Source: Halichondria panicea (taxonomy: Eukaryota > Porifera > Demospongiae > Suberitida > Halichondriidae). Taken from it: a stretch of 64,000 nt of DNA. Below, in pieces: positions 39,101-51,100 of the stretch. How positions within the stretch are numbered: position 1 is the stretch's first letter; every line of letters starts with the position of its first letter. The stretch is from assembly GCF_963675165.1 (NCBI RefSeq), contig NC_087391.1, positions 354,001-418,000 on the forward strand, read 5' to 3'. Both the position numbers and the translations under genes were made by a program. The notes beneath the pieces are model-generated. The model saw only the letters and a list, made by a program, of their open reading frames with translations. It ran no database searches and was not told the origin of the DNA.

Positions 39101-42100
39101 CTAGCAAATAGATTCAGGTTATTTGTAAGTACTCTGCTATCACGTAAAGTCATGAACCAAAATATAATTTGACTAAAGAACACAAAACACCTGAAAGGAG
39201 CTCTAGCAAAGGAGACCTGCCAGACCAAGTTAATCAGGTAGAAGATGGTGACGGGTCCGAATTGCAGCACTAGGAACAGCACCCACCACCCAGCAGTGTT
39301 GTCAGGGCACTCGACACAGGCGTATTCCAATGACAGTGGAGCCACACCAAATCCTTCCTTACAACGATGACACAGAATGCCCTCTCTGTTGAGGGGATCA
39401 CAAAACACAGCATTTAGTTCATGAATGGACAAATTTGATGGCAACTCCACAGCCAAGTCAGCAGACACATTTTGGTAATTGTATGCACATTCACCAACAG
39501 ATACGGTATCATTATCGATGCTCATACAGCTCGCAATATCGAGGTAGGCAGTTCCATCTTCACAGTGTAAGTCAAAAGGAAGGTCATTCCTGCACACACA
39601 CTCTGAGCCCTTTGCTTGCATCCATGGAGGGCAGTTCAGTTGGTTACAATAGTCAGTAGTGTTGTCATTTAAGCTAGACACACAATTTAATGAAATGATA
39701 ATCAGTAAAAAGGCAGCAACAGCCATTGGATTAGTTTAATAGCTAACAATTGAATGGACTAGCTGAGCTATGACCTCAACACTGTGGAGCAGCTGCATGC
39801 TCTTCCTCTCATGCAGTATACCATATTTGAGAATGTGCAGCCTACACTATAATAGCATCCTTGTTCTATATTGTTACAGTACAACAATTGTCCAGCTCTG
39901 ATGATATAACAATCTCCTACTGCATGTACAGTGTATGCATGTACAGTGTATAATTATATGCATGTATATATGCATGTGTTACTGAAGCTTGTAGCAGCTC
40001 CATATAGATACCCTATATTTAGCTTGTAGCAGCTCCATATAGATACCCTATAAATATAGGGTATCTATATGGAGCTGCTACAAGCTTCAGTAACACTATG
40101 CCTTATTCCTATATAGACAGACACATCAGTTTATTGTAGGTTTAGAACGTGTATAGTTACTGATTTGCAAATGACACTGTAAAAGCCGTATTGTGTTTCT
40201 AACTAATGTGCATGCTCACTCCTTGCATGTCATTCGTTTCGAAAACTCCCAATTTGCAATCAAAACACGACATACAGTAGCCTCCTACAAACTTAGTGGG
40301 TGACATGGACACAACAAGGCTACTAGTATATACATTACCCTCATACATGTATAGTTATCACTGTGGTTGGACCTAAACGGAACTAAACTTATGGCCGTTC
40401 AATTTAAATAACTACTGCCATGGTGGGTATTATACAAGAGGACACGAGATGGATTAGGTAATCACAGGACTAGACAATTAACTGATCATACATGCAAGAG
40501 CTGTGTCCCCAATACAGAGAAGTACTATTACACACGCAATATACAAGCAAACAGTTAGGGTGACATAATCGAAACTTGGTAAAGAGTATTATCAAAACAC
40601 ACAAAATAATTCATATTATAAGATGACTCTGCCTATTGTGGGTTTTGGGGCATTGCGTTGTGTGTAGTTCTCAGCGTTGACAAATCTGTCGGGCAATTCT
40701 TTGTCCTCCATCACTTCTTTCTTTTCTTTACAACCACAGTCACAATATCTCTTGTACTTCTTGCACACACTGTAAACAATGAACACTACGAAACATCCAT
40801 GGGGTATGGTGACTAGAAGAAAGGCTACATACGCAAGCAAGATACTACTAAAGTTGTGGTGTAGACTAATTATTACAAGTACTAGAGCCAATAAAAAATT
40901 GAGCAGGGATTCAATCACATTGTCACTAGACTTCTTGTAGGGGCGAACCAGAGCCACAAACATGGCGAGTAAGAAGAGAAGTAGCGAGTACATTACAGGG
41001 AACAAAAGACTAGTGATTATCGAGGAACCCAAAATAAGCACTCTGGATAAAATTATAAGAACGGGGTACATGACCACAAGATGCTGTAAATTACAGCAAG
41101 AGCCTTCAGTAGTACCGTCTTTATAACTGGAGGTGAAGTCATCGAAAAATGCTTGAAAATAGAGGAAGAGTTGAGATCGGCAACAACGCTTAAAACATAG
41201 CTTCATGCACTTCAGTGGATAGCAACCAACCAGCATGATGACAGTGATGGTAGCTATGGAGAACACAAGAGACAGACTGAGCAGGACAGGATCTGGGTAA
41301 GGAGTAGATGGATCCACCCATACCGACAGTTCCACTTGGTCAGCTACACAAAGATTGTACTTTTCCGAGAAAACAAAACTCGTAAAAACAATAGAAATAA
41401 TGTTAGACAATGAGAATAAGCAAAAGTTGACAAATACGTTCACAATTGAGCTCTTGTAGTCCCACATTGTCCTTGTGGAGATAAAACATCTGTGAAATGG
41501 CTTCCAGAGGATTACCACAGGCTTAAAGTTTCGCTCATGAAGTTTATACAGTACGAGTGTCAAAGCAATGAGAAACAAAGGGTAGACTGCCACTAAGTAT
41601 TGGAGATACACAAAATGAATGTTTGTGAAAGACGTACTAATGCAGAAAGGTGGAAATACAGACACAAAGTTAAGACTCCAGATACCGTTAAGGAACTCGA
41701 GAGCATAGAAACAGACCCTAGCAAATACATTCAGGTTATTTGTAAGTACTCTACTATCACGTGAAGTCATGAACCAAAATACAATTTGACTAAAGAACAC
41801 AAAACACTTGAAAGGAGCTCTAGCAAAGGAGACCTGCCAGACCAAGTTAATCAGGTAGAAGATGGTGACAGGTCCGAATTGAAGCACTAGGAACAGCACC
41901 AACCACCCAGCAGTGTTGTCAGGGCACTCGACACAGGTGTATTCCAATGACAGTGGAGCCACACCAAATCCTTCCTTACAACGATGACACAGAATGCCCT
42001 CTCTATTGAGGGGATCACAAAACACAGCATTTAGTTCACAAATGGACAAATTTGACGGCAACTCCACAGCAAAGTCAGCAGACACATTTTGGTAATTGTA

Positions 42101-45100
42101 TGCACATTCACCAACAGATACGGTATCATTCTTATCAATACTTATACAGCTCGCAATATCGAGGTAGGCAGTTCCATCTTTACAGGAGAAGTCAAAAGGG
42201 AGGTCATTCCTGCACACACACTCTGAGCCCTTTGTTTGCATCCATGGAGGGCAGTTCAGTTGGTTACAATAGTCAGTAGTGTTGTCATTATGCCTCGGTG
42301 CGCATGCGCAAGCGAGGTATACGGTAGTGTGTTTGTGTGTCTGTGTGTGTGTGTAGACCGCTACAGCTGCTCAAGGATGAATCAAGTGCAAGTAAGAGTT
42401 TCTATAGGCTTCTAGTCATGTTTACTTGGATTTTAATTCGTGGATTTGCAAAATAATGCTTCATTCTCGAGTTATGCCTAGTTTTGCTTACTTGGAATGC
42501 CATTGCAGCCTTTTCAGAAGAGTCCGTAGCAAAACTTGTTCACTGAGTGTTACTACTCTACTTAGTAGTTAGCTCTGCACTAGAACGCTAGCTATTGGTA
42601 GCTGCAAGAGTGAGCAGAGAGCTGCAAGGCTCTGCTGACTTGCAGCCATTAATTTTAGACTTGAACTTTTGGCATCGATCGTTTTTAACAACAATCATGG
42701 TTGATCATTACCCACTATTTGGTTGATTGCATGCAGCAAAATAAAAGATGTTCATCATGATAATAATAATCGATGTGTGTATAAAAGTAGTAGTTTTATG
42801 TTATGTAGCTTTGGCACCTCCACCGAGGCATCAGCACCTGCGGTGCTTTCATTTAAACTAGACACACAACTTAATGAAATTATAATCAGCAAAAAGGAAG
42901 CAACAGCCATTAGTAACTAACAATTGAATGAGCTAAGCTATATATGCATGACCTCAACACTGTGGAGCAGCATGCTATTCCTGTCATGCAGTATACCATA
43001 TTTGAGAATGTGCAGCCTACACTATAATAGCATCCTTGCATGTTTTATTGTACAACTATTGTCCAGCTCTAATGAAATTACTATAACATGTCACATTGTG
43101 TGAGGACTAAACAACCTGCTACCTTAAGGTGACATTATTTCGCGAGTATTAATTTCTGCTATTTCTGCGAATGAGAGTAAAATCGCAAATTGTACTCGCA
43201 GATAATTATGTGTGAGGACTATAACAATCTCCTATGTATTACTACTATACTATGAGTGCCACAAGCTGTTTATTGGCTGGTAGTAGATTGTGGTTTAAAC
43301 GAGATGGGCATACAAACATGTACATGTACAGAATCAATAACACTATTACAACTATCTAGACAGACACAGATCCAAATAACAACGTTTATTGGGTTTAGAA
43401 TGTGCATAGTTAATGATTTGCGAATGACACTATTGCATGTCTAACTAATGTGAATTGCCAAAACCTGATATACGGTATATAGCTTCCTAAACTTAGTGGG
43501 CTATCTGGACAAAAGATTACTAGTACATTATCCTTATAGTTATCATGTGATTGGACTAAATTTATGGCTGTTCAAGATACTCTATAGAATCATGTTCAGA
43601 GATAAATCTGAATGCATGTAACTATATACCGGTGCATGCATGGGTATTATAATTATTACAACAGGACACGAGGTAATTATACAGAACTAAAATAACAGAT
43701 GATTAACTGATCATACATGCAAGGGCTATGTTCCCAATAATTATAGAGAAGTACTATTACACATGCAATATACAAGCAAACAAACAGATCAGTTTAGTCA
43801 TTACTATTAGGGTGACATAATCGAAACTTGGTAAAGAGTATTATCAAAACACACAAAATAATTCATATTATAGGATGACTCTGCCTATGGTGGGTTTTGG
43901 GACATTGCGTTGTACGTAGTTCTCAGCGTTGACAAATCTGTCGGGCAATTCATTGTCCTCCACCACTTCTTTCTTTTCTTTACAACCACAGGCACAATAT
44001 CTCTTGTACCTCTTGCACACACTGTAAACAATGAACATTACGAAACATCCATGGGGTATGCTGACTAGAAGAATATACACATACGCACGCCATTTACTAA
44101 GCTGTAAGTCGTCCAGACAACCAAGTTCAAAAACTACAGCCATTAAAACGATGAGGAGAGATTCAGTTACATAGTCAGTAGCCTTCTTGTAGGGACGAAC
44201 CAGAGCTATAAACACGGCGAAAAAGAATAGAAGTAGCGAGTACATTGCAGGCAACACAGATCGAACAGTTTTGGAAGTAACAAAAACAATTGCTCGTAAT
44301 ACAATCAGAAGAACAGGGTACACGACCACAAGATACTTCAAATTACAACAAGAGCCTTTGGTAGTACCGTCTTTATAACTGGAGGTGAAGTCCTCGAAAA
44401 ATGCTTGAAAATAGAGGAAGACTTGAGATCGGCAACAACGCTTAAAGCACAGCTTCATGCACTTCAGTGGATAGCAACTGACGAGTGTGATGACAGTGAT
44501 GGTAGCTATGGAGAACACAAGAGACAGAATGAGCAGGACAGGATCTGGGTAAGGAATGGATGGATCCACCAATACCGACGGTTCCACTTGGCCAGGTACA
44601 CAAAGATTGTACTTTTCCGAGAAATTAAAACCTGTAAACACAATAAAAATTATTTTAGATAATGAGAATAAGCAAAAGTTGACGATTACGTTCACAATTG
44701 AGCTCTTGTAGTCCCACATTTGCCTTGTGGAGATAAAACATCTGTGAAATGGCTTCCAGAGGATTACCACAGGCTTAAAGTTTCGCTCATGAAGTTTATG
44801 CAGTACGAGTGTCAAAGCAATGAGAAACAAAGGGTAGACTGCCACTAAGTATTGGAGATACACAAAATGAATGTTTGTGAAAGACGTACTAATGCAGAAA
44901 GGTGGCAATACAGACACAAAGTTAAGACTCCAGATACCGTTAAGGAACTCGAGAGCATAGAAACAGACCTTAGCAAATACACTCAGGTTATATGTACCTA
45001 TTCTAAACCTTTTTGAAGAAAATAACCGGAACAGAATTTGACTAAAGAACACATAAGACCTGAAAGGAGCTTTAGCAAAGGAGACCTGCCAGACCAAGTT

Positions 45101-48100
45101 AATCAGGTAGAAGATGGTGACGGGTCCGAATTGCAGCACTAGGAACAGCACCCACCACCCAGCAGTGTTGTCAGGGCACTCGACACAGGCGTATTCCAAT
45201 GACAATGGAGCCACACCAAATCCTTCCTTACAACGATGGCACAGAATGCCCTCTCTGTTGAGGGGATCACAAAACACAGCATTTAGTTCATGAATGGACA
45301 AATTTGACGGCAATTCCACACCCAAGTCAGCAGACACCTTTGGGTATGCACATTCACCAACAGACACAGTATCATTATCATCCATGCTCATACAGCTAAA
45401 GAAATTGAGGAAGGCACCACCTCCATCTTTACAGGAGAATTCTTTAGGAAGGTCATTCCTGCACACACACTCTGAGCCCTTTGCTTGCATCCATGGAGGG
45501 CAGTTCAGTTGGTTACAATAGTCAGTAGTATTGTCATTTAAGCTAGACACACAACTTAATGAAATAATAATCAGCAAAAAGGAAGCAACAGCCATTGCAT
45601 TAGTTTAATAATTTAATGGAGGACTAGCTAGCTATGACCTAATACAGTATGGAGCATGCTCTTCCTCTCATGCAGTATACCATATTTGAGAATGTGCAGC
45701 CTACACTATAATAGCATCCTTGTTCTATTGTACAACAATTGTCCAGCTCTAATGAAATTACTATAACATGTCACATTGTGTGAGGACTAAACAACCTGCT
45801 ACCTTAAGGTGACATATTTTCGCGAGTATATTATTCGGCTATTTCTGCGAATACCGTACCCTCGCGAAAATACGCCCACCTTTTTCTGCAAGAAGTCTAG
45901 GCTTATTAGGGGACTGGGCGTTTAATCGCGAACGGCGAGTTTTCATTCGAATATACGCCCATCCGCGGCCTCAAATCGAAGTTTCAACTTTGCTCTATGA
46001 CAATTCTTATATCATTTTAATACATATAGTATGAACGTTTCATTGACAACAACAATATAATGCATGCATGAGTATGATTAAAGCATGACAAGAGAATGAA
46101 CATCAAGAAGTGGACTCTTTTGTTGATGTCAGATGTAGCAGAAACCTCCCAAAGGATGGTATATAGGTCATACTCCTACAGAGCAGCTATCAGGTACTTT
46201 GTTTCAGAAAACCAAGGCAAGATAACCTGCAAAATTAGCCTGTGTGATAACTTTCTTGGACTTTGTGTTTCCTTTCTCAGCTTATAGGACTACTTGTTCC
46301 CTGCATATACATCTTCAAGGACAAACAAGATCCATACAGAGAAAGTTATAATTATGTCTGATCTTGGTAGAGCAACTTACTATAGCTACAGTACTATCTA
46401 AAACTTCCTTTTTTCACTAAAAATTAATAGTGAACATGTGGCATTCAGCTACTGCGCATACTCAACTCTTAATTCTGAGTGGGCTTATAATCGAGTGAAA
46501 ATATACCCTCGTGCAAGAACTTCGAAGCAAAAGAGGGGATGGGCGTTTATTCAAGATGGGCTTATTTTCGCGAGGGTACGGTAAGAGTAAAATCGCAAAA
46601 AATTGTATTGGAAAATGCAAACCACTTACGAGTAATTAGAAACGCTATGAATAACATTAATTTCACAACTCTTGAGCAGGATTTAGTACCAGCAAAATGA
46701 GCTAAGCAGTGAAATCGCAAACAAATCTACCTATGAAAATATGTCACCTTAAGGTATACTGGTGCATGCAAATACAGAACCTTTATAGGGAAGGCAAAAT
46801 GTTCCAGGGGAGCTAACACAAAATTACTTCAATGTCACCAACACAACTATCTAGACAGACACATTGCAGTTGATTGGGTTTTGAATGTGTTGTTAATGAT
46901 TTGCGAATGACACTGTAAAAGCAATGGCGTATAAAAGAAGAGCATAATTCAAATGTGGGCGGATGAATGTGAATTTGTGTGAAGTGCTAAAAATAGAAAT
47001 TTCTATTTTTAGCACATTCATCCATCAGCCCACGTTCGAATTCTGCTGTTTTGCTGTTGCATGCCCTATCTCCTTTTATGCGTCCTTGCTATTATTATTA
47101 TTGTGTGTTTCTAACTAATGTGAATTGCATGCGCATACATGCTCACTAATTATAGTTTTGATGGATGAGTTTCTGCATGAGTTTCTAAAGCTTAAAAGGA
47201 GCCTGTTCAGATGGTATGCTCAATTCTTAAATTTGGAGAGCTAACCAGCAACAGTTAAGCCTGAATACAGCATGAATATATTAGACATGAATATCATCCC
47301 CTATAGATCATGTGTAGCAGGTACTGTACGTTAGAATGATACACACATAAACATTTTTTTACAACAGGACACGAAATGAATTTGGTGACTCCAAGGACTG
47401 AGAAATGTTCGCATGCAATGAAGAGCTGTGCGCTCAAGACACTAGCTAGTCTGCCATTACACACAGTCACACATTACAAGTAAACAAACAGATCAGTTAG
47501 GGTGACACGTACAATCATTGTAAAATACAAAACTTGGTACAGAGTATTATCAAAACTTCAATTTAGAATGATCCTTTACACAAATAGAGGATTTTGGGGC
47601 ATTGCGTTGTACGTAGTTCTCAGCGTGGACAAATCTGTCGGGCAATTCATTGTCCTCCACCACTTCTTTCTTTTCTTTACAACCACAGTCACAATATCTC
47701 TTGTACCTCTTGCACACACTGTAAACAATGAACACTACGAAACACCCATGGGGTATGCTGACTAGAATAAAGGCTACATACGCAAGCAAGATACTACTCT
47801 GTACATCCAGACTACCTAGTCCAAATACTACAGCCAACAAAAAAATGAGGAGAGATTCAATCACATTACAGTAGAACCTCGATTATCCGGCCCTCCATTA
47901 TCCGGAACCTCGATTATCCGGCTTGGCAGTTTTTTTTTTATCAGATTAAATAATTCAGAAAATGGGCGTGTCCCTAAAATGCGCATGCGCATTGCAGCTG
48001 TTACCATGGAGACATGCCTGCTTATCTTCTGCGCATGCGCAGACAACCATGTGGCACTGCTGTTTATCAATAAAGTGGGTGGATCAAGGCGTGGTTTATC

Positions 48101-51100
48101 TATTCGATTATCCGGCATATTCACTTATCCGGCCTGCTTCTGGAACCAAGGTGTCCGGATAATCGAGGTTCTACTGTATCACTAGACCTCTTGTAAGGGC
48201 GACCCAGAGCCACAAACATGGCGAGTGAAAATAGAAGTAGTGAATACAATGCAGGCAACACAAATCTAAAGGTTCTCGAAGTACCAAAAAGAATCACGCG
48301 TGATATAATCAGAACGACGGGATACATGACCACAAGATATTGCAAATTACAACAAGAGCCTTCAGTAGTACCATCTTTAAAACTGGAGGTGAAATCATCG
48401 AAAAATGCTTTACTATACAGGAAGATTTGAGATCGGCAACAACGCTTAAAGCACAGCTTTATGCACTTCAGTGGATAGCAACTGACGAGTGTGATGACAA
48501 TGATGGTAGCTATGGAGAACACAAGAGACAGAATGAGCAGGACAGGATCTGGGTAAGGAGTGGATGGATCCACCCATACCGACAGTTCCACTTGGCCAGG
48601 TATACAAAGATTGTACTTTTCCGAGAAAACAAAACTCGTAAAAACAATAGAAATAATGTTAGACAATGAGAATAAGCAAAAGTTGACAAATACGTCCACA
48701 ATTGAGCTCTTGTAGTTCCACATTGTCCTTGTAGAGATAAAACATCTGCGAAATGGCTTCCAGAGGATTACCACAGGCTTAAAGTTTCGCTCGTGAAGTT
48801 TATACAGTACGAGTGTCAAAGCAATGAGAAACAAAGGGTAGACTGCCACTAAGTATTGGAGATACACAAAATGAATGTTTGTGAAAGACGTACTAATGCA
48901 GAAAGGCGGCAATACAGACACAAAGTTAAGACTCCAGATACCATTAAGGAACTCGAGAACATAGAAACAAACAATACACCCTGGTTATTTGTAACTATTC
49001 TAACAGCTTGTGAAGACATTGACCAAAATATAATTTGACTAAAGAACACAAAACACCTGAAAGGAGCTCTAGCAAAGGAGACCTGCCAGACCAAGTTAAT
49101 CAGGTAGAAGATGGTGACAAGTCCGAATTGAAGCACTAGGAACAGCACCCACCACCCAGCAGTGTTGTCAGGGCACTCGACACAGGCGTATTCCACTGAC
49201 AATGGAGCTAAACCAAATCCTTCCTTACAACGATGGCACAGAATCCCCTCTCTGTTGAGGGGATCACAAAACACACCATTTAGTTCATGAATGGACAAAT
49301 TTGACGGCAACTCCACAGCAAAGTCAGCAGACATCTTTGGGTAATTGTATATACATGTACCAATAGACACAGTGTCATTATCGACGCTCATACAGCTAGT
49401 AGCATCGAGGTAGGCAGTTCCATCTTTACAGGATAAGTCGAAATGGAGGTCATTCCTGCACACACACTCTGAGCCCTTTGCTTGCATCCATGGAGGGCAG
49501 TTCAGTTGGTTACAATAGTCAGTAGTGTTGTCATTTAAGCTAAACACACAACTCAATGAAGTTATAATCAGCAAAAAGGCAGTAACAGCCATTAGTAACT
49601 AACAATTGAATGAGCTAAGCTATGCATGACCTCAACACTGTAGAGCAGCTGCAAGTATCCCATATTTGAGCCTACACTATAATAGCATCCTTGTTCTATT
49701 GTACAACAATTGTCCAGCTCTAATGAAAACTAGAACAATCTCGTACTGACGCATGTTCAGTACAAAGCTACAACGAAACTACTTTAGTAACATCAACCTC
49801 CCCCTCCCCCCTGTTTGATAAATGGCTCCGGAACTCGTTCAGTTGCCATAAAACTGGAGTTTCGTCAATCTAATTTCACTACTTTTGTGATTTTCTGAAA
49901 GCTTAAAAGACACCATCAATGTTCATATTTGGGAGATCAATTATAGCCCATGGCCCAAGGCGAAATTATGGCTCCAAACACTCACTTGAAAGGATTATTT
50001 CTAGAAATTTGATCATTAGAACTAAAGTTATGGCTGTTGAAAGATGTTCAACTACAGTGGTTTGCAGAACAGTTGTCATCAGAGGAGGTACGACAACACC
50101 ACGTGTGTGGGCTATGGAATTTCAATCAATGGCAGCAAAAGTAAAGCAAAAGTAATGTGGGTGTGGTCTACATGCTAACGGCCACTGTTGATTGAAATTC
50201 CACAGTCCACGCACGTGATGTTGTCGTACTTCTCCTCTGAGTTGTAGTACTTTCACTCACGAGTCATGAATCATGACAGCAACTTTTAAATGAGTTATTC
50301 CCATGAACTGCATGCGTTGAGCTGTACCCCACCTTTAACCTCTGAATAATTATGGTGTAGCTTCCCGCAAGAAAAAGAGTAAGTTCAAACTTAAACTTAT
50401 TCTATTATTGTACAAATTGGCTCACCTGTCAGCCAGCACGATCCTGGTCTTAGTGACGTTCTCAACAGTGAACTTTGTCTTTCCTCCACTGCCGGCTATC
50501 CGACCAATGGCACGAGAGAGGTGGTCTCCTTTCAATGGCTTTACTGGAGGTAGGAGAGAAAAGTGACGTGAAACTAACAACTGTACGTGATAAAATTAAC
50601 TTGTTATCTGTCCACCCACCATCAGTGACTTCAAAGGAGTCGATAAACAGATCGTCCAATCGAATCAGAGCTAGAGCATCCTGTAATAAACAAACTTAGT
50701 TATTAGCAAAATCAAATTGTATTGTCAAATTAAGACAAAGACAATCAAACATCGTACACGTACACATACATAACAGCTAGCTTTGTTTCTACTAGTAACT
50801 GTACCTCCACTTCAAATCCCATCATGAAAGCTCGCACAAAGTCAGCTGATTTCTGAATGGCCCCAGGGTCTGTAGTCACCTTTGATGTCTGTAACGTAAG
50901 AGAACAAGTGCACTACATGTATACACAGCATTGTGATCCAGTATCACTTCGTACAAGTGCCAATGGATTATTGAACAGTGGACATGATATACATGTAAGG
51001 GGTTTGATATCTCTTAGGAATGCAACTAGAGTGCATCACAGTGCTAAACTCTGGACCACGTATGCCAAGGCGACAGTTCTATCACCTTGATTTCAACGCT

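Larger units (their letters stand above)
45596..47549. other. Spacer between copies C and D, filled with MITEs
   Basis: Contains a conserved promoter-side flank, a nested MITE pair (45802-46754) and a foldback element (46927-47085), then the 3' flank of copy D. No supported gene. Confidence 0.75.

Noticed and set aside
46096-46287. 63-codon ORF inside the inner MITE as a transposase fragment
   Set aside because: No recognisable catalytic motif, and the length is expected by chance in AT-rich DNA.
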